DNA of 64,000 nt. It comes from Myxococcales bacterium. Lineage in GTDB: Bacteria > Myxococcota_A > Polyangia > Haliangiales > Haliangiaceae. The notes beneath the pieces were generated by a model. It made no database searches. It was not told where the DNA came from and was given only the letters and a program-made list of their open reading frames with translations. The stretch spans positions 1-64,000 of the forward strand of contig JADKKI010000036.1 in NCBI GenBank assembly GCA_016720595.1, written 5' to 3'. Position numbers and translations under genes: made by a program. Below, in pieces: positions 28,046 through 36,313 of the stretch (position 1 is its first letter; each line of letters starts with the position of its first letter).

Positions 28046-29220
28046 CGCGGCCTCCTCGTCTGGTGTTCATCGTCACGGTCCCGATCACCGCGAAGGTGCT
28101 CCTGCGTGGCCAGCTCGCCGCGCTCCGCGCGCAGGGCTTCGACGTGACCGTGATCAGCTCCCCCGGGCCGGAGCTCGAGCTCGTGCGTGATCGCGAGGGT
28201 GTGCGGGTGATCGGGATTCCGATCGCGCGCGAGATCGATCCCGTGGCCGATGCGCGCTCGCTCGCCCAGCTGACCCGGGCGCTGCGAGAGCTCGCACCCG
28301 ACATCGTCAACGCGAGCACCGCCAAGGCGGGCCTCCTCGGGATGCTCGCCGCCACGGCCGCCCGCGTGCCCCACCGGATCTATCTGCTCCGCGGCCTGCG
28401 GCTCGAGACGGAGCGCGGCGTGAAGCGCGCGGTGCTCGGCGCCACCGAGCGGATCGCCGCGGCGTGCGCGCACCGCGTGATCGCCGTCAGCGAGAGCCTG
28501 CGCGCTCGATACGTGGCGGAGGGGTTCGCGCCGGCGCGCAAGTGCGCCGTGCTCGGTGCGGGCTCGTCCAACGGCGTGGAGATCGCACGCTTCGCCCGCA
28601 CCGATCTCCGTCGCCGCGAGGCGCTCGCTCTGCGCGCCCAGCTCGGCATCGCGCCGGACGCATCCGTGATCGGCTTCGTGGGGAGGCCCGTGCGCGACAA
28701 GGGGATGGGCGAGCTGCTCGATGCGTACGAGCAAGCCATCGCGGCGCACCCCACCACGCGCCTCGTGATCGTGGGTGCGGGCTTCGCCGCGGATGACGTC
28801 GATGCGGACCTCGCGCGCCGCCTCGCCGCTCGTCGCGACGTGATCGTCGTCGGTCGCGTGGACGAGCCTGCGCCGTACTACGCGATGATGGACGTGCTCG
28901 CGTTTCCCTCGCATCGCGAGGGCTTCCCGAACGCTCCGCTCGAGGCCGCTGCCGCCGGCGTGGCCACGGTGGGATTCCGCGCGACTGGCGTGTGCGATGC
29001 CGTGGTCGACGGCGAGACCGGCCTGCTGTTCGATGTGGGCGACACCGCAGGGCTCGCTAGCGGCCTCGCGCGATACCTCGCCGACCCCGCGCTATGTCGC
29101 ACGCACGGAGAACAGGCCGCGCGCCGCGCCGCCGCCGAGTTCTCGCGCGAGACCGTGTGGGCCGCCTGGCGTGCCGAGTACGCGCGTCTCGCTCAGGTGC
29201 CGCCGAACTCCGGCATCTGA
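28042..29220 (+). CDS. Glycosyltransferase family 4
   Basis: 392-residue GT-B enzyme from the GTG at 28042 (GTGA overlap). FIVTVPITAKVLLRGQLAAL opens the acceptor domain, VIGFVGRPVRDKGMGELLDA opens the donor domain, and FPSHREGFPNAPLEAAAAG is the conserved EGFP/E motif for nucleotide-sugar binding. It resembles the EpsD/WcaL-type retaining transferases. Its last 28 bases overlap the 3' end of the convergent phosphoglycosyl transferase gene. Confidence 0.88.
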   Translation: MTRPPRLVFIVTVPITAKVLLRGQLAALRAQGFDVTVISSPGPELELVRDREGVRVIGIPIAREIDPVADARSLAQLTRALRELAPDIVNASTAKAGLLGMLAATAARVPHRIYLLRGLRLETERGVKRAVLGATERIAAACAHRVIAVSESLRARYVAEGFAPARKCAVLGAGSSNGVEIARFARTDLRRREALALRAQLGIAPDASVIGFVGRPVRDKGMGELLDAYEQAIAAHPTTRLVIVGAGFAADDVDADLARRLAARRDVIVVGRVDEPAPYYAMMDVLAFPSHREGFPNAPLEAAAAGVATVGFRATGVCDAVVDGETGLLFDVGDTAGLASGLARYLADPALCRTHGEQAARRAAAEFSRETVWAAWRAEYARLAQVPPNSGI

Positions 29221-29817
29221 TCCGCGAACCCGGGGTCCACGCCTTCGCGGCTCACCACCGTGAGCACCGTCTTCAGCAGGATCTGGAGATCGAGCACCCA
29301 CCCGAGGTTCTCGACGTAGAACACGTCTTGCTCGAACCGCTCGGCCCACGAGCCCGTGTTGCGGCCGTTGACCGCGACCCAGCCCGTGATCCCTGGCCGA
29401 CACTCGTGCCGCCGGTTCTGGCGGGCCGAGTAGTGCGCCATGTAGCGATGCAGGAGCGGGCGCGGCCCGACCAGGCTCATCTCGCCGCGCAGCACGTTGA
29501 GCAGCTCGGGTAGCTCGTCGATGCTGGTCGAGCGCAGCCCACTGGCCGAGCGAGGTCAGCCGTACCTTGTCGGGGAGCAGCGCGCCCGAGGCGTCGCGCT
29601 CGTCGGTCATGGTCCGGAACTTCATGATCTCGAACGGCTCGCCCCCGCGCCCGGTGCGGGTCTGGCGGAACAGGACCGGGCGCCCGTGCCGGCGCCACAC
29701 CGCGACCGCCACACCCGCGAGGAGCGGCGACAGGGCCACGAGCGCCGTGGCCGACATCGTCACGTCGAAGGCTCGCTTGACGATCCGGTCGTAGAGGGTC
29801 CCCGGGCCACGCGACAT
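29193..29817 (-). CDS. PglC-like initiating phosphoglycosyl transferase (frameshifted)
   Basis: Would transfer the first sugar-1-phosphate to undecaprenyl phosphate. From the ATG at 29817 (MSRGPGTLYDRIVKRAFDVT) there is one membrane segment, then FRQTRTGRGGEPFEIMKFRT. The catalytic Asp-Glu pair falls in SIDELPELLNVLRGEMSLVG, but that part is in another frame from about 29538. There, CCC on the plus strand, where CC is expected, turns WLRSTSIDEL into WAALDQHRRA. Removing one base gives a 207-residue protein, the size of minimal PglC-type monotopic transferases. It is the only initiating transferase seen in the locus, so real inactivation would probably block the pathway; an assembly error is more likely. 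Divergent from the ATP-grasp gene by 40 bp. Confidence 0.83.
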
Positions 29818-29857
29818 CGTGTTCCTAAGGTACAGTCGCTCCCCGGCGACGCAAGCA

Positions 29858-30844
29858 ATGACGATCAAGGTTTTCTTCACGGGTGGCGGTGGAGCCGGGA
29901 CCATCGAGGCGGTCCGGGCCCTCAAGGCGCTGGGCGGCTACGAGGTGGTCACCGCCGATGCGACGGCGGCCTCCGCCGGGTTCGCCTTCGCGGATCGCTC
30001 GTACGTGATCCCGTTCGGTGCCGATCCCAAGTTCGACGATGCCCTGCGCGAGATCCTGCGCCGCGAGCAGCCGGACTTCATCGTCCCGCTGGTCGACGAG
30101 GAGCTCCCCAAGGTCCATCGCCTGGTCGCCGCCGAGTGGCCCAAGCTCCGCGTGATCGCACCGACCCTGGCGTTCTGCGAGCTGGTGCTCGACAAGTGGA
30201 CGATGGCCCAGGCGATGGTCGCGCATGACCTCGGCGTCGCACGCACCTTCCTGGCGAGTGACGCCGCCGGCGCCAGCTATCCCGCGATCGTCAAGCCGCG
30301 CCACGGCCGAGGCAGTCGCGGGCTCGCGTTCCTCGACGGCCCGGACGATCTGACGCGCTACCTCGCCGCGGCCGCGCAGCCCGCGGACTACTACATCGTC
30401 CAGGATCGCCTGTTCGGGCCCGAGTACACCACCAGCGTGGTCGTCGCGCTCGATGGCACGTTGCTCTCGATCATCCCGAAGGAGGCCGTCGACAAGCGCG
30501 GCATCACCCAGGTCGGCGTCACGCGCGCGGTGCCGGCGATCGACGAGCTGTGCCGTGCGATCGCCAAGGCGCTGGATCCGCGCGGCCCGTTCAACGTGCA
30601 GCTGATCTTCGGCGAGGATGGCGTGCCGCGCGTGATCGAGATCAACCCGCGATACTCGACGACGATGGCGTTGACGCTCGCCGCCGGTGTCAACGAGGTG
30701 GACGCGGTGCTCCGCCATGCCCGTGGCGAAGATCCCGGCCGGCTGACGTTCGAGCCGGATCTGATGATGATCCGGTACACGGCGCAGGTCTACGTCAAGG
30801 AAGCGGACTGGCAGCCGATCGATCTCCGGGGCCGCGCCCCTTGA
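29858..30844 (+). CDS. ATP-grasp enzyme, carbamoyl-phosphate-synthase-like
   Basis: 328 residues from the ATG at 29858 (MTIKVFFTGGGGAGTIEAV). A Rossmann-like pre-ATP-grasp domain (1-100) is followed by the ATP-grasp fold: YPAIVKPRHGRGSRG for ATP phosphate binding, GPFNVQLIFGEDG, and the metal-binding VIEINPRYSTTM. It is related to the CarB-like stand-alone ATP-grasp proteins that ligate amines or amino acids to carboxylates. In this locus it could attach an amino acid or amine to a uronic acid, but no substrate can be read from sequence. TTGA overlap couples it to the next gene. Confidence 0.8.
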   Translation: MTIKVFFTGGGGAGTIEAVRALKALGGYEVVTADATAASAGFAFADRSYVIPFGADPKFDDALREILRREQPDFIVPLVDEELPKVHRLVAAEWPKLRVIAPTLAFCELVLDKWTMAQAMVAHDLGVARTFLASDAAGASYPAIVKPRHGRGSRGLAFLDGPDDLTRYLAAAAQPADYYIVQDRLFGPEYTTSVVVALDGTLLSIIPKEAVDKRGITQVGVTRAVPAIDELCRAIAKALDPRGPFNVQLIFGEDGVPRVIEINPRYSTTMALTLAAGVNEVDAVLRHARGEDPGRLTFEPDLMMIRYTAQVYVKEADWQPIDLRGRAP

Positions 30845-31731
30845 GCCGCGTGCTGGTCACGGGCGCGACCGGCTTCCTCGGACGCGCGCTGGTGCCCCGC
30901 CTCCTCGCCAGCGGCGCGACGGTCACCGTGCACGGCCGCGCCACCGCCTCGCCGTTCGCGACCAGCCTCGATCACGTCCGTGGTGACCTCGTCGATCCGC
31001 TCGAGGCCGAGCGCCTGCTCTCGCCGTGGCGCTGGGATGCGGTCGTGAACCTCGCCGGGCCGGTCTCCGGTGGCTCCGAGGTGTGGGCAACCGGGGTCGC
31101 CGTCGTGCACGCCCACGCGATGATCGCGCTCAACCTGCGCCGCCTGGCGGCCGAGGGGACGCGGATCGTCCACACCTCGTCGATGACGGTGTACGGCGAT
31201 CCGCAGGCGTCTCCGATCGACGAGCAGCACCCCCGCCTGCCACGCCACCTCTATGGCCTCGCGAAGTCGGTGGCCGAGGACGTCTGGCTGTCGGCCCTCA
31301 CGCTCGACACCTGGGTGCTGCGGCTGCCGGGGCTGTTCTCCGAGCACCGCCGCTCGGGCGCGCTCTATCACTTCTGCCGCGCTGCCCGGGCGGGCGAGGT
31401 GGTCAAGGTCAGCGCTTCCGAGCCCACGCCATGGGATCTGCTGCACGTCGACGATGCAGCGCTGGCGATCACGAGCGCGCTCGCTGCCGAGCAGCCTGGC
31501 GGCCAGGCGATCAACGTCTCGTACGGTCAGCCCGTCGAGCTGTCCGCGATCGCGCGGTGGATCGCCGATCACGCCGGAGCCGGCTCCACCGTCGAGCAGC
31601 TCCCCGGCGTGACCCACCCCGTGTTCTGCCTCGACGTCACCAAGGCGCGCACCCGGCTCGGCTGGGCGCCGCCACAGCTCCACGATCGCCTCGCGGCGCT
31701 GTTCGCCGCCTACGGAGCGGACGCTCGATGA
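30841..31731 (+). CDS. NAD-dependent epimerase/dehydratase
   Basis: 296-residue SDR from the TTG at 30841, which overlaps the ATP-grasp stop. VLVTGATGFLGRALVPRLLA is the dinucleotide site, VHTSSMTVYGDP the catalytic-serine strand, and YGLAKSVAE the YxxxK motif. The sequence does not match UDP-galactose, dTDP or GDP-mannose subfamilies clearly enough to name a substrate. It is tightly coupled to the ATP-grasp and IMPase-like genes, and the three probably work on one intermediate. Confidence 0.8.
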   Translation: MSRVLVTGATGFLGRALVPRLLASGATVTVHGRATASPFATSLDHVRGDLVDPLEAERLLSPWRWDAVVNLAGPVSGGSEVWATGVAVVHAHAMIALNLRRLAAEGTRIVHTSSMTVYGDPQASPIDEQHPRLPRHLYGLAKSVAEDVWLSALTLDTWVLRLPGLFSEHRRSGALYHFCRAARAGEVVKVSASEPTPWDLLHVDDAALAITSALAAEQPGGQAINVSYGQPVELSAIARWIADHAGAGSTVEQLPGVTHPVFCLDVTKARTRLGWAPPQLHDRLAALFAAYGADAR

Positions 31732-32555
31732 TCGCGCTCCCCGAGCCCCTCGCCAGTTCCCCGTGGGGCCCGCGCCTCGCCGCCGCGAGCGCCGCGGTGC
31801 GGGGTGCCGGCCGTGGCCTGGTCGAGCTCCGCGGCACGATCTCCGGAACCGAGTCGGCGGGCGGTCAGCTGAAGACGGCCATCGACCTCGCGGCGGAGGG
31901 CTGGGTGCTCGGCTTCCTCGAGGGCAGCTTCCCCGACGACGTGTTCCTCGCCGAGGAGCGGTTCGATCGCGCCGGCGTCCCGTGGACTGGCGCGCCCGCG
32001 TACTGGACCGTGGATGCGCTCGACGGCACGCGCAGCTTCGTCGAGGGCTTCGACGGGTTCTGCGTCCAGGTGGCGTTCGTCGAGGCCGGCGTGCCGCGGC
32101 TTGGCGCGATCTACGAGCCGGTGGCCGACGCGCTCTACCTCGGCGCCGAAGGTGCGGGCGCCTGGCGCCTGACCCGAGACGCGGCCTTGCGGCTCACCGG
32201 CTCGCGCGCCACGGCGCTGACCGCCGGCCTGCGGTTCGTGGACAGCACGCTCCCCGGCCCTCCGGTCGGCGCGATCTTCGACGGCGTTCAGGGTGTGTTC
32301 GTCGAGTGCGGCAGCGTGGGGCTCAAGATCTGCCGGCTGCTCGACGACGCTGCGGACGTCTACGCGAAGCGGTTCCAGCCCAAGCTGTGGGACGTCGCGC
32401 CCGGGGAGGCCCTGCTCCGCGAGCTCGGGCTACAGCTCGGCACCTGGGATGGTCAGCCGTTCGACTACGCCGGCACGCGCACCCACTACGACAGCGTGCT
32501 CGGCGCGAGCCCGGCGCTGTTCGCACAGCTCGTCACGGCACTCGCCGCAGCGTAG
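31728..32555 (+). CDS. Inositol monophosphatase/CysQ superfamily phosphatase
   Basis: 275 residues from the ATG at 31728 (ATGA overlap). The Mg2+ ligands of the Li+-sensitive phosphatase family are visible: LAEER (about residue 69), DALDGTRSFVEG (about 100) and KLWDVAPGEALLRELG (about 220). Substrates in this superfamily include inositol phosphate, histidinol phosphate and PAP. With an epimerase and ATP-grasp enzyme upstream a sugar or cyclitol phosphate is plausible. PAP removal would also fit a genome with cysDN, but that link is weak. It ends the plus-strand run; repeats follow. Confidence 0.8.
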   Translation: MIALPEPLASSPWGPRLAAASAAVRGAGRGLVELRGTISGTESAGGQLKTAIDLAAEGWVLGFLEGSFPDDVFLAEERFDRAGVPWTGAPAYWTVDALDGTRSFVEGFDGFCVQVAFVEAGVPRLGAIYEPVADALYLGAEGAGAWRLTRDAALRLTGSRATALTAGLRFVDSTLPGPPVGAIFDGVQGVFVECGSVGLKICRLLDDAADVYAKRFQPKLWDVAPGEALLRELGLQLGTWDGQPFDYAGTRTHYDSVLGASPALFAQLVTALAAA

Positions 32556-32600
32556 GGCGCACAGCGGTCCCCAGCGTTTGCGGTGCACCAATGGCCAGGG

Positions 32601-32930
32601 CTCGGCCGCCTGCCAGCCGTGCGCGGAGAGTTCAAAGCCAGGAAGCTAGGAACCAAGGCAGCGGACTTGGCCAAAGTTCTCCGACCTCGGCCGCCTGCCA
32701 GCCGTGCGCGGAGAGTTCAAAGCCAGGAAGCTAGGAACCAAGGCAGCGGACTTGGCCAAAGTTCTCCGACCTCGGCCGCCTGCCAGCCGTGCGCGCGGAG
32801 AGCTCAAAGCAGTGCGCGCGGAGAGTTCAAAGCCAGGAAGCTAGGAACCAAGGCAGCGGACTTGGCCAAAGTTCTCCGACCTTGCTTCCTGGCTTCCTGG
32901 CTTTGATCTCCGGGCAATCGTCCCGGGCAA
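32601..32930. repeat. Direct 85-bp repeats with inverted arm between convergent genes
   Basis: An 85-bp unit beginning CTCGGCCGCC is repeated head to tail at 32601-32685 and 32686-32770, with a third, rearranged copy at 32771-32880. Each carries a core around AGCCAGGAAGCTAGGAACC. From 32881 the core returns inverted (TTCCTGGCTTCCTGGCTTTG), followed by two TCCCGGGCAA motifs. Most of the 403-bp gap between the IMPase gene and the PglF-like gene is this element. A relative lies at 43540-43725. No gene is supported here. Confidence 0.85.
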
Positions 32931-32958
32931 CCGTCCCGGGCAACGCCCAAACGCGGAG

Positions 32959-34938
32959 TCAGTTCGGGACGTTCTGCGAGCCGCTCTTGCGATCGACGAC
33001 GCCGCCGTTGTGCTCTTCGGCGGGGTTGGTCTGCGCGCGCTCGGTGCGCTCTTCCACCCGCGGCAGCGCCGGTGCGGACGGACGGGCGGCCTGGTACTCG
33101 GGGACGATGGCGCCGATCGCGCCGCGGATCCGATCGTGGAGCGGGCCGGTGGCGAGCTCGAGCAGCGCATCCACGCCGTGCGTGACGGACTCCCACGCGT
33201 GCGCCTTGATCCGGCCAATAAACACCTTGGGGTGCTTCGTCTTGTCCGCGTGTTCCGCGTCCGTCGAGAGCTCCTCGAACAGCTTCTCGCCGGCGCGCAC
33301 ACCGCTGAACCGGATCTCGATGTCCTCCTCGGGACGGAGGCCAGAGAGCGTGATCAGGTCGCGCGCGAGATCGACGATCTTCACGGGCTCGCCCATGTCG
33401 AGGATGAAGATCTCGCCACCCTCGCCCATGCCGCCCGCCTGGAGGACGAGCTGGCTCGCCTCGGGGATCGTCATGAAGTAGCGGCGCATGTCCGGGTGCG
33501 TGACCGTGATCGGGCCGCCCTTCGCGATCTGCTCGCGGAAGATCGGGATCACGCTGCCCGCGGAGCCGAGGACGTTGCCGAACCGCACCGTGACGAACTT
33601 CGTCTGCGAGCGGCGGGACAGCGCCTGCGTATAGATCTCGGCGACGCGCTTGGTCGCGCCCATCACCGAGGTCGGGTTGACGGCCTTGTCCGTGGACACC
33701 AGCACGAAGCGCTGCACGCCACAGCGATCGGAGAGGTCCGCCAGGATCCGGGTCCCGCCGATGTTGTTCTTGACCGCCTCGCCGGGGTTCCACTCCATCA
33801 TCGGCACGTGCTTGTGCGCGGCGGCGTGGAACACGAGCTCGGGCTTGCTGTCGCCGAAGATCTGCTCCATCCGGCCGGCATCGGTGACGTCCGCGATCAC
33901 CGGATCGATCCGGAGGTGCGGGAACGCCGACGCCAGCTCGCGGTGGATCTCGAACAGCGCGTTCTCGAACCGCTCGATCAGGATCAGGCGCTCGGGACCA
34001 AAGCGACACACCTGCCGGCACAGCTCGGAGCCGATGCTCCCGCCCGCGCCGGTGATCAGCACGACCCGCGCGCCGATCGCGGCGCTGACGACCGCCTCGT
34101 CGAGCTGCACTGGCTCGCGGCCGAGCAAGTCCTCGATCGCGACCTCGCGGATCCGCGAGAGGTTCACCTTGTCGCCGACGATCTCGTAGATGCCTGGGAT
34201 GATCTTGGTGCTGATGTGCGCGTTGCGACAGACCTCGGTGATCCGTCGGATCTGATCGCCGGGCGCGTTCGCGATCGTGATCAGCGCGCGCTGCACGTGC
34301 TTGCGCTCGGCCACGTCACCGATGTCGGCGGTGGTGCCGAGCACCGGCAGGCCGCCGATGCTGGTGCCCTTCTTCATCGGATCGTCGTCGAGGAAGCCGA
34401 CGGGGTGAAGGCCGAGATCCGGGCGCCGGGCGATCTCTCGCGCCACGAGGACACCGGCCTGGCCGGCACCGATCAGGAGCACGCGATCGAGATCGCCGCC
34501 CGAGGCCTGCCGGCTTCGATCGAGCGCCTCGCCATGCAGCCGGCGAAGAGCGCGGATCCCGATCAGGCCGAGCAGCGCGAGCACGAAGTTCATCGCAAGC
34601 ACGCCGAGCGGCATCACCACGACGGTGAACCCCTCGCTGACCGATGGGCTGACCAGGCGGAACACCGCGAGGATCGCCGCCGAGGACAGGAGGCCGAGCA
34701 GCACGCCGCTGATGTCGGAGATGCTGATGTAGCGCCACGAGACACGAGGCACGCCGAACGCGTAGAGCGCGCCGTACTGCAAGAGGACGACGATCGGCAG
34801 CGTCGTCAGGAACACGCTCATCCAGTCCGCCGGGATGACGAACTCGAAGCGGAACAGGAACGCGAGCCAGTACGACATCGACATCACGAGGATGTCGAGC
34901 GCCGCCTGGATGGTCCGGTTGAGGACGCGCGGAGTCAT
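32959..34938 (-). CDS. PglF/WbpM/CapD-like membrane UDP-GlcNAc 4,6-dehydratase
   Basis: 659 residues from the ATG at 34938. Four to five membrane helices (about 10-160) precede a nucleotide-binding CoA-like domain (VLLIGAGQAGVLVAREI) and a C-terminal SDR dehydratase domain beginning VVLITGAGGSIGSELCRQV. The catalytic segment LVSTDKAVNPTSVMGATKR is that of the family. It converts UDP-GlcNAc to the 4-keto-6-deoxy sugar at the membrane, substrate for an EpsN/PglE-like aminotransferase such as the one at 24815. The C-terminal 60 residues are Pro/Glu-rich and disordered. Confidence 0.9.
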   Translation of the reverse strand: MTPRVLNRTIQAALDILVMSMSYWLAFLFRFEFVIPADWMSVFLTTLPIVVLLQYGALYAFGVPRVSWRYISISDISGVLLGLLSSAAILAVFRLVSPSVSEGFTVVVMPLGVLAMNFVLALLGLIGIRALRRLHGEALDRSRQASGGDLDRVLLIGAGQAGVLVAREIARRPDLGLHPVGFLDDDPMKKGTSIGGLPVLGTTADIGDVAERKHVQRALITIANAPGDQIRRITEVCRNAHISTKIIPGIYEIVGDKVNLSRIREVAIEDLLGREPVQLDEAVVSAAIGARVVLITGAGGSIGSELCRQVCRFGPERLILIERFENALFEIHRELASAFPHLRIDPVIADVTDAGRMEQIFGDSKPELVFHAAAHKHVPMMEWNPGEAVKNNIGGTRILADLSDRCGVQRFVLVSTDKAVNPTSVMGATKRVAEIYTQALSRRSQTKFVTVRFGNVLGSAGSVIPIFREQIAKGGPITVTHPDMRRYFMTIPEASQLVLQAGGMGEGGEIFILDMGEPVKIVDLARDLITLSGLRPEEDIEIRFSGVRAGEKLFEELSTDAEHADKTKHPKVFIGRIKAHAWESVTHGVDALLELATGPLHDRIRGAIGAIVPEYQAARPSAPALPRVEERTERAQTNPAEEHNGGVVDRKSGSQNVPN

Positions 34939-35001
34939 CTGACACCCGTTAGTGAGTGCCGCGGGTGAGAACGTTCACGGCCGCGAGCGGTCAACGGCCG
35001 C

Positions 35002-35568
35002 TCAGTTGTACGGCGAGGCGTAGCCCGGCGGCTCGACGTCGACGACCACGTCATCGAAGGGCGTCGCGGTCGTGGGATCGTCCGGGAAATCGGGGTGGTG
35101 CACCTCGATGCCGGACTCCTGCTTGTACAGCTCGGGTACGCCGACGCAGCCCGAGGCCTCGTTGCGCAGCGACGAACCGTCTGCGCCGGCCTTGGTGATG
35201 CTCTCGTAGTGCGTGCGTGCGACGGCCTCGTTCCCGGCCGCGCCGTTGAACAGGTCCCGCGCCTGGTCGAACATGTTCACGGCGACCTTGAGCTGAACGT
35301 ACTTGTCGTTCACGCAGTTCAGCTTGATGACGTCCTTGTCCCGACGGACGACGGTCCGCAGGTGCTCCATGAACTGGAGGTCCGCCTTGAGCTGCGCCTC
35401 GATGGTCAGGGTGCTCGACGTCATCTCGGACAGCGTCAGGACCTTCGCGGGCTTCTTGGCAGCAGCCGCCTTCGGAGGATCCTTGGGAGCGGTCGCAGCG
35501 TCATCGGCATGCGCGACAACTGCGCCCAGAAGGGCGAGCAGCGGCAGGTATTTAGAGGCAAAGCGCAT
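35002..35568 (-). CDS. Secreted protein of unknown function
   Basis: 188 residues from the ATG at 35568; the frame is open upstream but this ATG gives a clean signal peptide (MRFASKYLPLLALLGAVVAHA). An Ala/Lys/Pro-rich stretch is followed by a helical region with a hydrophilic heptad-like pattern (about 45-120), two cysteines (in LNCVND and ASGCVG) and an acidic C-terminus. I do not recognise a family. It is divergent from the OPX export gene (101 bp between starts), so it may be co-regulated and periplasmic. Confidence 0.65.
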   Translation of the reverse strand: MRFASKYLPLLALLGAVVAHADDAATAPKDPPKAAAAKKPAKVLTLSEMTSSTLTIEAQLKADLQFMEHLRTVVRRDKDVIKLNCVNDKYVQLKVAVNMFDQARDLFNGAAGNEAVARTHYESITKAGADGSSLRNEASGCVGVPELYKQESGIEVHHPDFPDDPTTATPFDDVVVDVEPPGYASPYN

Positions 35569-35669
35569 GTCGCTCCAGGTGTTTGACGGTACGTCCGACG
35601 GCCGGGGGGAGTCAATCTCCGACACTCGTTCGATGTCCAGGAGGGTGACACTGTTCACGGAGATCTGGC

Positions 35670-36308
35670 ATGAACGTTCCCGTGCTCACTGGCATCTCTC
35701 GTAGCTCGATGCGCGCCGCGATCGCTGTTGCGATTATTGCTGTGATCTTCACAGGTTGGGGATGTGCGGATAATCCACCCGTGGTCTATCCGACCGTCGC
35801 TCCGTTCGACAACACGAAGCTCGTGCTCGGGCCCGGCGATAAGATCGAGCTCACCATCTTCCATGGGTCCAACGAGACCAAGTCCGCCTACAGCCTCGAT
35901 GCCACCGGCCGCATGGAGGTCCGCTACATCGGGGGCGTGTCGGCCGCTGGCAAGACCGCCAGCGAGGTCCAGAAGGAGGTCCAGGAGCGACTGGCCGACG
36001 GGTACCTGAAGGAGCCCGTGGTGTCGCTAACTGTGGTGGAGATCAACTCCCTGCACTGTGCGGTGCTCGGGCAGGTCGCCCACAGCGGCTCGATCAAGTT
36101 CACGCCCGGGATGACCATCGTGGAGGCGATCGCACAGAGCGGCGGCTTCACGCCGCTCGCCCGCAAGAACCTGGTGCGCGTCACCCGGCTGGTCGAGGGC
36201 AAGAAGGAGACGTACAAGATCCCCGTCGAGATGATCGCCGAGGGCAAGCGTCCGAACTTTCCGATGGCGCCGGGTGACGAGGTCTTCGTTCCCGAGCGCG
36301 CCTGGTAG
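35670..36308 (+). CDS. Polysaccharide export OPX protein (Wza family, short form)
   Basis: 212 residues from the ATG at 35670; an in-frame ATG at about 35709 is also possible. An N-terminal hydrophobic signal ends at a cysteine (IFTGWGC, not a canonical lipobox). The polysaccharide export sequence domain begins LGPGDKIELTIFHG (about residue 53) and one SLBB domain follows (about 125-190, with VLGQVAHSGSIKF). The protein stops right after APGDEVFVPERAW. There is no C-terminal amphipathic helix like that of Wza, so it cannot form its own outer-membrane pore. Such short OPX proteins are thought to need a separate barrel porin; the barrel at 7657 is a candidate. Confidence 0.88.
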   Translation: MNVPVLTGISRSSMRAAIAVAIIAVIFTGWGCADNPPVVYPTVAPFDNTKLVLGPGDKIELTIFHGSNETKSAYSLDATGRMEVRYIGGVSAAGKTASEVQKEVQERLADGYLKEPVVSLTVVEINSLHCAVLGQVAHSGSIKFTPGMTIVEAIAQSGGFTPLARKNLVRVTRLVEGKKETYKIPVEMIAEGKRPNFPMAPGDEVFVPERAW

Positions 36309-36313
36309 CAACG

